Assembly: GCA_027920525.1 (NCBI GenBank)
Contig: CP115858.1
Location: 2,108,001-2,172,000, forward strand
From: Chryseobacterium daecheongense
Lineage (GTDB): Bacteria > Bacteroidota > Bacteroidia > Flavobacteriales > Weeksellaceae
Direction of reading: 5' to 3'
Length of the DNA: 64,000 bases
Shown here: positions 19,877-28,807 of the stretch, piece after piece
Position numbering within the stretch: the stretch's first letter is position 1
Layout: each line of letters begins with the position of its first letter
Notes under the pieces: model-generated
Databases searched by the model: none
What the model was told of the DNA's origin: nothing
Seen by the model: only the letters and a program-made list of their open reading frames with translations
Made by a program: the position numbers and the translations under genes

Positions 19877-21184
19877 ATGAGTGGAACGTTTCAAATAAGA
19901 GGAGGAAAAAGACTGCAAGGTGAAATTACTCCACAAGGGGCAAAAAATGAAGCTTTACAAATTTTATGTGCAGTTTTACTAACTGATGAGGAGGTAACCA
20001 TTAAAAACATTCCTGACATTCACGACGTAAACAGGTTAATTGAAATTCTAGGCGATTTTGGTGTAAAAATCACTAAAAACGGGCCTGGAAATTACACTTT
20101 TAAGGCTGATCACGTTAATTTCGACTATGTAAAATCCAGCGAATTCAAAAAGGACGGTGCTAAATTACGTGGTTCTATTATGCTTATGGGCCCTATGCTG
20201 GCCAGATATGGTGAAGCTTATATGCCAACTCCGGGTGGAGACAAAATCGGACGACGACGACTGGACACTCATTTCCAGGGGTTAGTAGAATTAGGTGCCG
20301 AATTTCACTATGACGAAGAAGAATATTTTTACTCTTTAAAAGCTAAGGAGCTAAACGGGAAATTCATCTTACTGGAGGAGGCTTCAGTAACCGGTACTGC
20401 AAACATTGTTATGGCAGCAGTATTGGCGAAAGGAAAAACAAGAATTTACAATGCAGCTTGTGAACCTTATCTTCAGCAACTTTGTAAGATGCTGAACAGA
20501 ATGGGAGCTAATATTTCCGGAATAGGTTCAAACCTATTAACGATTGAAGGAGTTACCCATTTGCGAGGTACGGAACATACGATGCTTCCCGACATGGTAG
20601 AAATAGGTTCATGGATTGGTCTTGCTGCAATGACAAAATCCGAGCTTACTATAAAAAATGTAAACTGGAATCAGCTGGGAGTAATCCCTAATACCTTCAG
20701 AAAATTGGGAATCCAGCTTGAACAAAGCAACGATGACATTTATATTCCGGCTCAGGAAAATTATAAAATTCAGAAATTCATTGATGGATCTATCCTTACT
20801 ATTTCGGATGCTCCATGGCCGGGATTCACTCCTGACCTGCTTTCTATTATCCTGGTAGTTGCTACACAGGCGAAAGGAAGCATACTGGTTCATCAGAAAA
20901 TGTTTGAATCAAGATTGTTTTTTGTAGATAAGTTAATTGATATGGGAGCGCAGATTATTTTATGTGATCCACACAGAGCGACCGTAATTGGCCTTAACCA
21001 GGAAGCTCCCCTTCGTGGGACAACCATGGTTTCCCCGGATATCAGAGCCGGAAACGCTCTTCTTATTGCAGCTTTATCTGCCGAGGGAAAATCTATTATC
21101 CACAATATTGAACAGATTGACAGAGGATACGAAAATATCGACGGAAGACTAAAAGCAATTGGAGCGGATATCGAAAGAATATAA
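19877..21184 (+). CDS. murA: UDP-N-acetylglucosamine 1-carboxyvinyltransferase
   Basis: First committed step of peptidoglycan synthesis: transfers enolpyruvate from PEP to UDP-GlcNAc, in the cytoplasm. The 435-residue length is standard. Visible motifs: GGKRLQGEITPQGAKNEAL at the N-terminus (with the conserved Lys-Asn), a DVNRLIEIL segment, LRGSIMLMGPMLARYGEA near 95, TPGGDKIGRRRLDTH, the MVEIGSWIGLAA region near 240, and ENIDGRLKAIGADIER at the C-terminus. The fosfomycin-target position (Cys115 in E. coli) falls near residues 113-118, where TPGGDKIG (no Cys) is read; this suggests Asp in place of Cys and therefore possible natural fosfomycin insensitivity. It is translated directly after DUF4290. 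Confidence 0.96.
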   Translation: MSGTFQIRGGKRLQGEITPQGAKNEALQILCAVLLTDEEVTIKNIPDIHDVNRLIEILGDFGVKITKNGPGNYTFKADHVNFDYVKSSEFKKDGAKLRGSIMLMGPMLARYGEAYMPTPGGDKIGRRRLDTHFQGLVELGAEFHYDEEEYFYSLKAKELNGKFILLEEASVTGTANIVMAAVLAKGKTRIYNAACEPYLQQLCKMLNRMGANISGIGSNLLTIEGVTHLRGTEHTMLPDMVEIGSWIGLAAMTKSELTIKNVNWNQLGVIPNTFRKLGIQLEQSNDDIYIPAQENYKIQKFIDGSILTISDAPWPGFTPDLLSIILVVATQAKGSILVHQKMFESRLFFVDKLIDMGAQIILCDPHRATVIGLNQEAPLRGTTMVSPDIRAGNALLIAALSAEGKSIIHNIEQIDRGYENIDGRLKAIGADIERI

Positions 21185-21187
21185 AAA

Positions 21188-21220
21188 GAAAAAGCGTTCA
21201 GGACCCCTGAACGCTTTTTC
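21188..21220. terminator. Bidirectional terminator after murA
   Basis: Perfect 15-bp arms (GAAAAAGCGTTCAGG and its complement) around a three-base loop. It separates murA from the convergent DUF2207 gene and carries an A-run on one side and a T-run on the other. Confidence 0.92.
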
Positions 21221-21237
21221 TTTTTATAAGGCCTGGT

Positions 21238-23166
21238 TTACCAGCCGCCGCCTCCACCGCCACCTCCGCCGCCGCCGGAGAAACCTCCACCGCCAGATCC
21301 GCTTCCGGAACTGGAAGGTTGTGTAGATGCAGATTGTATAGATTTGGTAAGGCTCGAGTTCAATGTATTTCCAAAGCTATAATGATTTATAGAATTTCCA
21401 ATATACCAGCTATGAACATATTCTGTTCCGTTAGCCATATTTTTCAACAAGGTATCAAATTTTTTACCCCAGATTTCATCTACTCCCAAAACCATAGCAA
21501 AGGGCAAAAGAGTTTCAAAAACCTGCGGTGTCAATTGTGGTGGATTATGGAATTTTAACTGTTCATTTTCCGCTGCTCCCATGTACATTTTGAAACCTTC
21601 AATCAGTGATTTTTTCTGTAATTTCTCTTCTGACGGCCTTTTGATCAGATATTGATAGATCATCAGTGAAGTAAATGCCAGGGCAATGAAAATGTAACAG
21701 ATATTGAAATTACCGCTTTCAGTTATTTCATGACCGTTACTGATTAAGCCACCTATTCCAAATAGTATGCAAAATGGAATTGGAATGAGAAATTTCCAGG
21801 AAAGGCTTTTAAATAAAAATGTAACTAAAATAAATGCCACAAAAAGTATAACATACACTGCAATTCCGATGACAACCTTTTCCGCTTCCGGATAAATAGT
21901 ATAACTTATATATAAACCAAGCATATACACTATTGTAATAAGTAAAGTAGGCAATACTAATTTTCCTGTGTTATTTCCTTCATTGAGAAATTTATCATGT
22001 TGGAATTTCAGCGTTTCCTTAAAATTCGTAACCACTCTTTCAATTCTGGAATCATATTTCCCATCAAACTTTACAGTATCGATGTTATCTGAAAAAAGCG
22101 TATTCATGAAATTAATTTCTTCTTTTGGTAAAGACTCATCTGCTTCTTTCAATTTTTTAAGGGTAAATATTTTTGAACTGAAAAGACCAAGAATTCCGGA
22201 ATCTTCTCCTTCAATGATCTGAACATATCCTTTTATGGCCAGATTGACAATAGCTGCCGTCAGATATTTATTTTTGAAATTCTCATTTCTCAAATACCCT
22301 AAAGAAGCAGGAGAAAGATTTTCGGGAACATTAAACTGCGGATAAACTATTGGTTTTTCAGGATCCACGCCATATTTTCTCCATGTTGAGTAATAATAGA
22401 AGATCAATCCGATAAAAACGATAAACCCACCAATTAAAATTCCAAACTTTTCAAAGAAAGTGGGTGGCGGAGGAGGAATCATCACTCCTTTATTAAATCC
22501 TACGGCCACAGTAAGCCCTTCATTAGACTTAAGATCTGTCGCGGTCCATTCTATCGAACGATCAGACAAAACCTTTACAGTACAGTTCTGCGAACTGCTG
22601 CCATACGCTCCTGTATAACAGGAGTTCTGAAGTATTTTAGCGCCCTCCGGAAGGTTAATTGTAGCAGAGACAGAATCAATATCAAAATCCCAATAGGTTC
22701 CGTTTACATTCCAGTAAACCTCATCATATTTATCAAAAAAACCGATCTGGTTCTCTGTTTTATACCTGATCTCATATTCATAATCTCCCGGACTCAGTAT
22801 AATGTCTTTATTTCCAACATATATTTTTAAAAAGCCATCTTCTATTACGTCATGATAATCTTCTTCTACTCCATTTTTTTTAATGGAGAGGATGGTATAC
22901 TTAACTTTCTGATTTTTGTTATTCAGATTTCTGGAAAGCGGCAATGCCCGATAGATCCCTCGTTTAATCTGATCTCCCAGACTATGAACTTTGATATCTT
23001 CCGTTATCGTAAGACCTGAACTTTTATCGACATCAATATCAGAATGAAAGGAGAGAATTTTTTCGGTATTTTCTACGATGGCCATTTGATCGGGACGCCG
23101 GGGCTCTTCCTGACTGAAACCCAATACAAATGCTAACAGAACAAAAAGCAACAGATTTTTTTTCAT
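21238..23166 (-). CDS. DUF2207 membrane protein
   Basis: A 642-residue inner-membrane protein with an N-terminal signal sequence (KKNLLLFVLLAFVLGFSQ). Residues ~25-240 are the extracytoplasmic DUF2207 beta domain. Membrane segments follow near 245-265, 415-435, 440-500 (several) and 510. The C-terminus ends in a Ser/Gly linker and an unbroken Gly-rich tail (SGGGGGGGG... then W), characteristic of the family. Function is unknown; members typically sit beside LemA, as here (three-base gap to lemA upstream). Signal or membrane homeostasis roles have been suggested but are not shown by sequence. Confidence 0.88.
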   Translation of the reverse strand: MKKNLLLFVLLAFVLGFSQEEPRRPDQMAIVENTEKILSFHSDIDVDKSSGLTITEDIKVHSLGDQIKRGIYRALPLSRNLNNKNQKVKYTILSIKKNGVEEDYHDVIEDGFLKIYVGNKDIILSPGDYEYEIRYKTENQIGFFDKYDEVYWNVNGTYWDFDIDSVSATINLPEGAKILQNSCYTGAYGSSSQNCTVKVLSDRSIEWTATDLKSNEGLTVAVGFNKGVMIPPPPPTFFEKFGILIGGFIVFIGLIFYYYSTWRKYGVDPEKPIVYPQFNVPENLSPASLGYLRNENFKNKYLTAAIVNLAIKGYVQIIEGEDSGILGLFSSKIFTLKKLKEADESLPKEEINFMNTLFSDNIDTVKFDGKYDSRIERVVTNFKETLKFQHDKFLNEGNNTGKLVLPTLLITIVYMLGLYISYTIYPEAEKVVIGIAVYVILFVAFILVTFLFKSLSWKFLIPIPFCILFGIGGLISNGHEITESGNFNICYIFIALAFTSLMIYQYLIKRPSEEKLQKKSLIEGFKMYMGAAENEQLKFHNPPQLTPQVFETLLPFAMVLGVDEIWGKKFDTLLKNMANGTEYVHSWYIGNSINHYSFGNTLNSSLTKSIQSASTQPSSSGSGSGGGGFSGGGGGGGGGGGW

Positions 23167-23169
23167 TGC

Positions 23170-23724
23170 TTAAAATTTCACAGATGGAACTTCTCTTTCA
23201 GCTATATTTTGTAATTCAAAGAAAGCAGATTTTTCAAATTTATACATATTAGCAATGATATTGCTTGGAAAAGATTCTACCAGCGTGTTATTCTCACGAA
23301 CCGTTCCGTTGTAATACCTTCTTGATTTTTCAATATCATTCTCTATAGAAGTAAGCTCCGATTGCAGCTGCTGAAAATTGGTATTGGCTTTCAGATCAGG
23401 ATACTGTTCAGCTACGGCAAAAAGATTCATCATGGCTTGGTTCAGATTTTTTTCAGCTGCTTCCTTAGCTTCAACAGAATTAGCTCCTATAGCCTGAGAC
23501 CTCGCTCTTGTAACACTATCTAAAGTTTCACGCTCGTGGGTTGCATATCCTTTCACCGTTTCTACAAGGTTCGGAATAAGATCATGACGTTTTTTAAGCA
23601 TAACATCAATACTGCTCCACCCTTCCTGAACCAGGTTCCTCAGTTTCACCAAACGATTATAAATAGAAACTCCATATAAAAGAAACAAAACAATTACAGC
23701 GACAATGATAATTAGTATGGTCAT
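23170..23724 (-). CDS. lemA: LemA family protein
   Basis: A 184-residue protein with one N-terminal membrane helix (residues ~2-22, TILIIIVAVIVLFLLYG) and a cytoplasmic-side or periplasmic helical bundle. The conserved block NRLVKLRNLVQEGWSSIDVMLKKRHDLIPNLVETVKGYA begins near residue 24 (long motif summarised by N-R-L, E-x-W-S and R-H-D-L-I-P-N). Family function is not established. It is transcribed together with the DUF2207 gene, three bases apart, a pairing found widely in bacteria. Confidence 0.93.
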   Translation of the reverse strand: MTILIIIVAVIVLFLLYGVSIYNRLVKLRNLVQEGWSSIDVMLKKRHDLIPNLVETVKGYATHERETLDSVTRARSQAIGANSVEAKEAAEKNLNQAMMNLFAVAEQYPDLKANTNFQQLQSELTSIENDIEKSRRYYNGTVRENNTLVESFPSNIIANMYKFEKSAFFELQNIAEREVPSVKF

Positions 23725-23779
23725 AGATTTTTAATTTATTGTAGTTAAAAGTACTATTTTTTCAGATACTGTTTACCAT

Positions 23780-23811
23780 AAAAAAAGTGCCCGGTAAACC
23801 GGAACACTTTC
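23780..23811 (-). terminator. Terminator after the NIL-domain gene
   Basis: On the minus strand, AAAGTG and CCGGT arms pair with ACCGG and CACTTT (one bulge), followed by a run of T. It lies about 25 bases past the stop at 23837. Confidence 0.7.
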
Positions 23812-23836
23812 GTAATTAAAACTATATGAATCTCCC

Positions 23837-24148
23837 CTAAAAATACTTCCTGCAGGTATACTCCACACTGGTATTTAAAAGTTTATTTTTATTCAGATAA
23901 TGCTCAAGCTGCCGGCAATCATCTGAATCTGCATTAATGTACAACTGTACTGAACCAAAATTACGTCCCTCTATATATTCCACATTGGCAGATAACACCC
24001 TGTGACAAATTCCGAACTGGTTATAAATGACATTCAGAATGTTTTCAAACTTCATTTTGCCATTTAATTCTATTTCCAGTATTAATTCTTTTTTTGGCAG
24101 GTTAATTTTATTTTGTAAAACCTGCAGGTTCGGATTTGGTGTTATCAT
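23837..24148 (-). CDS. Stand-alone NIL-domain protein (MetN C-terminal-like)
   Basis: A 103-residue protein from ATG 24148 (a GTG immediately upstream is also possible). Residues ~20-95 resemble the NIL domain (PF09383), an ACT-like fold normally attached to the C-terminus of the methionine-importer ATPase MetN, where it binds methionine as a regulatory site: LILEIELNGKMKFENILNVI, then GSVQLYINADSDDCRQLEHYL. No ATPase part is present upstream in any frame, so it is not a MetN fragment by simple truncation. An inverted repeat at 24225-24257 lies in its leader. Sensing of a sulphur amino acid is a reasonable guess, not shown. Confidence 0.6.
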   Translation of the reverse strand: MITPNPNLQVLQNKINLPKKELILEIELNGKMKFENILNVIYNQFGICHRVLSANVEYIEGRNFGSVQLYINADSDDCRQLEHYLNKNKLLNTSVEYTCRKYF

Positions 24149-24224
24149 CACTCAACTTTTTTGGTTAGACTACTTTGATTTCACATTTTCTTATTGCGTT
24201 AAATCTTTAGCAAAAATATAAAAA

Positions 24225-24257
24225 AATATTAGTCCACCAAATTAGTAGACTAATATT
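24225..24257. repeat. Inverted repeat in the leader of the NIL-domain gene
   Basis: Arms AATATTAGTC (24225-24234) and GACTAATATT (24248-24257) are exact complements, with AC/GT extending inward after one mismatch and a short loop. It could be an operator, a leader hairpin or a second terminator for the gene at 24306. It does not resemble a known riboswitch to me. Confidence 0.5.
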
Positions 24258-24273
24258 TTTCAATTTTAACATA

Positions 24274-24302
24274 AAAAAAGAGAAGCTCTTCACTTCTCCT
24301 TA
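24274..24302 (-). terminator. Terminator after the YiiX-like lipoprotein gene
   Basis: On the minus strand, GAGAAG and CTTCTC arms around a seven-base loop, followed by T7, directly past the stop at 24306. Confidence 0.8.
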
Positions 24303-24305
24303 TTT

Positions 24306-24965
24306 TTACAACTGTTTTATTCTTTCCAATTTATCTGAGGCAGCCAATCCATTAGGATTACAACCGGGTTCTCCTTCAGGTACTTTAATTTTCTTTTTTT
24401 CATAGAATTCTTCCCAGAACAGGTTGGTCTTTCCTGTCTTAGGATCAATAAATGTCATCGGCTCCAGCTTAAAAATATGATACTCTCTAAATGCTCTTTC
24501 AATAAAATCCGAACAATAATAGGAATTGTCATCCAGAATATAATTGAAATTATAAGGTTTCCCGATCATTGATTCAGCTTTTGCAATAGCAGACGGAATG
24601 GTATATTGATAATTATCTTTTAGCCGGTACACTACAACATTTTGCTGATCCTTCACCTGATCCTTTACAAAATTTTTAAGGGACTGTTTTTGAGATCCTC
24701 CTTCAGGCGCTGCATGCAATACAAAAAATGCATTACCTTCTTTTTTCAGAATACCTATATGATCAAAAGAAGCATTTTTTTGCCTTTGTGTTACATTATT
24801 GATCGCTCCCGACAAACCAGACTCTTTTGCCGTTACAAAAAGTAAGTCCCCATTTTTAAGATCTTCATTTTTAATGCTTTTGCATGCTGATATCAGAAAT
24901 AAAAGAACAATGCATACAACAGGATAAACCGGGTTATTTTTTAAAATTTGATTCATAACATTCAA
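24306..24965 (-). CDS. YiiX/YebB-like NlpC/P60-type lipoprotein
   Basis: A 219-residue predicted lipoprotein (lipobox LLFLISAC near residue 27) of the permuted NlpC/P60 papain-like group (PF05708). The His is in FDHIGIL near residue 67 and the Cys nucleophile in YYCSDFIERAF near 150; GDLLFV near 40 is the usual entry motif. Family members are amidases or acyl hydrolases acting in the envelope; the substrate here is unknown. Its start (24965, or ATG 24956) overlaps the end of the DUF1801 gene by about 30 bases, so the two are translationally coupled. Confidence 0.82.
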   Translation of the reverse strand: MNVMNQILKNNPVYPVVCIVLLFLISACKSIKNEDLKNGDLLFVTAKESGLSGAINNVTQRQKNASFDHIGILKKEGNAFFVLHAAPEGGSQKQSLKNFVKDQVKDQQNVVVYRLKDNYQYTIPSAIAKAESMIGKPYNFNYILDDNSYYCSDFIERAFREYHIFKLEPMTFIDPKTGKTNLFWEEFYEKKKIKVPEGEPGCNPNGLAASDKLERIKQL

Positions 24966-25389
24966 TCCAGTCTTCGACGGTCATTTTTTTACTTAGCTCA
25001 GCAATTAGTTCAAAAGGAATATCCTCCATTTTTTTAAAACGGATACAGGATTTCCCCATATCAAGCTTTTTCGTTGAATGCTTCGGAAATTCTTCAACAA
25101 ACCACTCCAGAAGATCCGGCTTTGCGTAGATTCCCATATGATAGAGTGCAATAAAATTCTTTTGGGAAGCCAGGCTGATAAACGGCAGAGGTGATCCGGG
25201 TGTACAATGGTATCCGGCGGGATAAGTTTCCAACGGAACGCCCCACCCTACCATTCCATAACCAGTATTGCTACTAAAGCCTTTGGGTAAATTATTGTTT
25301 ACAGCATCAAACAGTTTTTTAAAAGCCTCTTTCCTTTCTTCAGGAATCCGGGCGATATACTCTTCTATAGAGGTTGTATGGATTTGCAT
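24934..25389 (-). CDS. DUF1801 domain protein
   Basis: A 151-residue cytoplasmic protein. The DUF1801 (YdhG-like) fold spans residues ~15-125, with the N-terminal IEEYIARIPEERKEAFKKLF helix, GYGMVGWGVPL near 42, and FIALYHMGIYA near 80, then a C-terminal GKSCIRFKKMEDIPFELI. Function is unknown for the family. Its 3' end overlaps the YiiX-like lipoprotein gene, which suggests an operon. Confidence 0.85.
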   Translation of the reverse strand: MQIHTTSIEEYIARIPEERKEAFKKLFDAVNNNLPKGFSSNTGYGMVGWGVPLETYPAGYHCTPGSPLPFISLASQKNFIALYHMGIYAKPDLLEWFVEEFPKHSTKKLDMGKSCIRFKKMEDIPFELIAELSKKMTVEDWIECYESNFKK

Positions 25390-25461
25390 ATTCGTTCAGT
25401 TTTATCAGTTTCCAAAATAACAAAATTAAAAGACAACTTCATATCATTATATATCAAATAA

Positions 25462-25496
25462 AAAAAGGCAGTCATTCTCATAACTGCCTTTCTTTA
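25462..25496 (-). terminator. Terminator-like hairpin upstream of the FN3 protein gene
   Basis: AAAGGCAGT and ACTGCCTTT arms around a nine-base loop. It lies past the stop (25514) of the T9SS protein on the minus strand, with an A/T-run on that side. Confidence 0.7.
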
Positions 25497-25513
25497 TAAT
25501 CTACATTAAGGAT

Positions 25514-27301
25514 CTATTGTTTGATAGCCTTTACTGTTGTTTTTGAACCGTCTTTAAATTGAATATTCACAAAATACAATCCTGAATTCAATGTACTTAA
25601 ATTGATTTCTTTCGTCGGATTTTCAATTGTTTTCACCAACCTTCCTGCCACATCCGTAACCGTAACAGCTTTAACATCTTTGGTATCTGAAATATACAAT
25701 ACATCTTTGAAAGGATTCGGATGAACATTCACCGTTTTTTTGTTTGCGTTTACTTCAGAAGTGCTTAGTTGTGCAGATTCTACCGTAAAGTTGTCAACAA
25801 AGAAATTATAATCCGGAGCATCATCTACTGTTCCGTCCGTTCCATAAAAGGCAAAGACTGTATTTGCACTGGTGTTACTTACCAGATCATAAGAATAATT
25901 AGTCGATACATTAGTAGCCGGGCTGTTTACATCCCAAGTCTTCAATATATTCCAAGTACTTCCACCATCATTGGAGACCATAAAATGTATTATATCATCA
26001 GAACCCATTGGAGAAGAAGCAGTTCCTGAATAGGTTGTTGCTCCGTAATCAAATTTTACTTTGTAACCACCTGCTGAGAGATCAAATGGTACTGTTTTTA
26101 GCCATCCTGTGCTATTTGTCGTGTAAAGATTGATTCTTATGGAACCTGTGGTCCCTACATTTAAAAATCCATCCTGCACCCAATATGTTGTAGATCCCGT
26201 AGGGCCTGTTGTAGGGGTACCTCCGGAAAGATTATTTGCCCAGCAATTTCCAGGTATAGAATCAAAAGTGTTTGTATACGGAGGTATCATTGCTCCGCAT
26301 AAGGTTGTAAAAGTACCACCAATTGACCATCCGCTCTGGCTTGTTGCCGTTGTACAATTCGTTCTCACCCAATAATAATAGGTTGTTGATGAAGACAAGC
26401 TTCCAATAGTAGTTGATGTTCCGGTAACTCCCGTAATATTCGGAGTTGTAGCACTTGTAGGAGGCGTGTTTGTTGTACTGTAATACACATCATAACTTGC
26501 TGCTGTTGTTGTCGGAGGAATTGTCCACGAAACCTGCGCTGAATTTGAAGTAAGTGTTCCTACAGGCTGAAGCGTCGGAGCCGAACAATCTGTGAAAGCA
26601 TCCGCTGAAAACGCAAAAATATTCGAAATTCCTGACCCGGCACTTTTCGCAATGGTTATGCTTTGTATCGGTTTCGTAACATTAGCCGCATCAATGGTAA
26701 GTACAGATTGATATAATCTGGGATTTGTCGTACTGGATTCCAATACGTTATTTGTCCTGTTAATCCTTCCGATTCCCTGGATGGCATAATTCGATCCCCC
26801 ATACCAATCCGAAAGGGCAAGGCCTGAAAATACCTGAGTAGTATTATCTGTAAAAGTTACCGTAGCACTTACGGTAGATGTCCCACTACCACTTGTTGAA
26901 AGCATGTACAGTTTAAAAGCCGCCTTGGGAGTCCCAAAAACCAAAGTTCCGGATTGGCCTATGGTTGCAAGCCTTAAAGAGTTATTTCCACTTAGATCTC
27001 CCAGTTGATAGCTGAGGCCCGGTGTACTTCCCACTACGGAATTGATAATTCCATTTACAGGAATTCCATAATTTATAGGGGTACTTGAGGAAGTAAGCTG
27101 GAAGTCCCTTGCCACAAATGCAAAAGAAACCCCATCTACATCCATTGTTGTAGACGTCATGGATGAACCTATCCCATTCGCAATAACATCTGCAGTATAT
27201 CCTGATTGTACAGGCATTGTTTGAAAGTTTTGAGCCATCGCATGTGACCCGAAAAACAGAGCACACGTACTTAATGCTCCAAAAAGTAGATTTATTTTCA
27301 T
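25514..27301 (-). CDS. Secreted FN3 and T9SS sorting-domain protein
   Basis: A 595-residue exported protein (start at ATG 27301; an ATG at 27313 is in frame). A signal peptide ends near AMAQ. Residues ~25-210 form a beta-rich domain; then a fibronectin type III domain (CSAPTLQPVGTLTS start, SYDVYYSTT near 270) and a lectin-like jelly-roll (FDSIPGNCW to FFVDNFTVE, residues ~345-510). The last ~75 residues are a T9SS type A sorting domain: VNVHPNPFKDVLYIS, then VTDVAGRLVKTI, and a final KAIKQ. It is cargo for the T9SS and is probably attached to, or released from, the cell surface. The ligand is unknown. Confidence 0.85.
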   Translation of the reverse strand: MKINLLFGALSTCALFFGSHAMAQNFQTMPVQSGYTADVIANGIGSSMTSTTMDVDGVSFAFVARDFQLTSSSTPINYGIPVNGIINSVVGSTPGLSYQLGDLSGNNSLRLATIGQSGTLVFGTPKAAFKLYMLSTSGSGTSTVSATVTFTDNTTQVFSGLALSDWYGGSNYAIQGIGRINRTNNVLESSTTNPRLYQSVLTIDAANVTKPIQSITIAKSAGSGISNIFAFSADAFTDCSAPTLQPVGTLTSNSAQVSWTIPPTTTAASYDVYYSTTNTPPTSATTPNITGVTGTSTTIGSLSSSTTYYYWVRTNCTTATSQSGWSIGGTFTTLCGAMIPPYTNTFDSIPGNCWANNLSGGTPTTGPTGSTTYWVQDGFLNVGTTGSIRINLYTTNSTGWLKTVPFDLSAGGYKVKFDYGATTYSGTASSPMGSDDIIHFMVSNDGGSTWNILKTWDVNSPATNVSTNYSYDLVSNTSANTVFAFYGTDGTVDDAPDYNFFVDNFTVESAQLSTSEVNANKKTVNVHPNPFKDVLYISDTKDVKAVTVTDVAGRLVKTIENPTKEINLSTLNSGLYFVNIQFKDGSKTTVKAIKQ

Positions 27302-27565
27302 AGTATTTAACATTAGCTCAGTAAATTTATAAAAAAATCAACACAAAACAACTTTATTTAAACAATATATAATAATTTAATATTATAATATACATAATCA
27401 ACAATAATTAAAATAAAAATTAAAAACAATCATCAATATTAAAAATTAAATAAATATTGAAAAGACAATCAGAGGATTACAGATTTTAACCTCAAAGAAC
27501 AATTTAATGCATGAAATATAATTATATAGTGTTCCTTATAATTTTAATATTGAAAAATTAAGTGT

Positions 27566-27573
27566 TATTTTTG
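27566..27573 (+). promoter_or_regulatory. -7 promoter element of the aminotransferase operon
   Basis: TATTTTTG matches TAnnTTTG 20 bases before the ATG at 27594. Confidence 0.55.
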
Positions 27574-27593
27574 CCATACAAATTTTTCAAACA

Positions 27594-28799
27594 ATGCCGA
27601 ATATATCAAACAGAGCACAACATATGCCGCCATCGCCGGTAAGAAAGCTGGTTCCTTTTTCTCTTCAAGCAAAGCAGAAAGGAATTAAAGTATATCACCT
27701 TAATATCGGACAACCGGATATTGAAACTCCGGAAACGGCTTTAAATGCTTTAAAAAATATTGATTTAAAAGTATTGGAATATGCTCTTTCTGAAGGAAAC
27801 CTGGAATATAGAAAAGCACTTACAGACTATTATCATTCTTTGGGGTTTGCGGATCTCACTCCTGATAATTTCATTGTAACCAACGGAGGTTCTGAAGCAT
27901 TAAATTTTGCTATTTCCACATTATGTGACGATGGAGACGAAGTTATTATCCCTGAGCCTTACTATGCCAATTACAATGGATTTGCAAGCACATTCAATGT
28001 CAACGTTGTAGCTGTTCCATCGACTATAGAAACAGGCTTTGCTTTACCTCCAATTGAAGAATTCGAGAAAAAGATCACTGAAAAAACAAGAGCTATCGTT
28101 ATCTGCAATCCCGGAAACCCAACCGGATACCTTTATACCCGTGAGGAGCTCCAGAAGCTGGCAGAAATTGCTTTAAAATATGATATCGTTGTAATTTCCG
28201 ATGAAGTATACAGGGAATATGTATATGATGGGAAACAGCAGGTATCTATGCTTTCTTTTCCGGAATTAAGTGAAAACTGCATCATTATAGACTCAGAATC
28301 AAAGAGATATTCCATGTGTGGTGTAAGAATCGGCTGTATGATTACGCGTTCAAAAAAAATACACGATGCAGCAATGCTATTTGCACAGGCCAGATTAAGT
28401 CCTGTTCTTTTAGGACAAATTGCAGCTACAGCTGCACACCACAATGACGGAGCATATATCCGCGCGGTAAGAGAGGAATATACCCACAGAAGAAACGTTT
28501 TGGTGGATCTGTTAAATGCTATTCCCGGAGTAATCTGTCCTAAACCGAAAGGAGCCTTCTATTGTGTGGCACAACTTCCTGTAGATGACACTGAGAAATT
28601 CGCTCAATGGTTGCTGGAAAAGTTTTCGCTTAATAAAGAAACAATCATGGTAGCACCGGCAGGTGGTTTCTATAGCGATCCTGAACTGGGTAAAAAACAA
28701 GTAAGAATTGCTTATGTACTAAAAGAGCAGGATTTAAGAAGAAGTGTTGAAATTCTAAAAGAAGCACTAAAACAATATAAATTAGAGTTCAATCTATAA
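27594..28799 (+). CDS. PLP-dependent aminotransferase, class I/II
   Basis: Fold-type I aminotransferase of 401 residues, cytoplasmic. It has LNIGQPDIETPE near residue 38, NGGSEALNFAI near 97, ICNPGNPTGYLYT near 165, SDEVYREYVYDG near 202, the PLP lysine in DSESKRYSMCGVRIG near 240, and the Arg in VRIAYVL near 382. The subgroup resembles aspartate or aromatic aminotransferases, but specificity cannot be set by eye. It is followed by a lipoprotein gene after 8 bases and by murB; shared transcription is likely. Confidence 0.9.
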   Translation: MPNISNRAQHMPPSPVRKLVPFSLQAKQKGIKVYHLNIGQPDIETPETALNALKNIDLKVLEYALSEGNLEYRKALTDYYHSLGFADLTPDNFIVTNGGSEALNFAISTLCDDGDEVIIPEPYYANYNGFASTFNVNVVAVPSTIETGFALPPIEEFEKKITEKTRAIVICNPGNPTGYLYTREELQKLAEIALKYDIVVISDEVYREYVYDGKQQVSMLSFPELSENCIIIDSESKRYSMCGVRIGCMITRSKKIHDAAMLFAQARLSPVLLGQIAATAAHHNDGAYIRAVREEYTHRRNVLVDLLNAIPGVICPKPKGAFYCVAQLPVDDTEKFAQWLLEKFSLNKETIMVAPAGGFYSDPELGKKQVRIAYVLKEQDLRRSVEILKEALKQYKLEFNL

Positions 28800-28807
28800 A
28801 TAACACA

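Noticed and set aside
24225..24257. SAM-type riboswitch upstream of the NIL-domain gene
   Set aside because: Only a simple stem is present; no conserved multi-helix core could be recognised.
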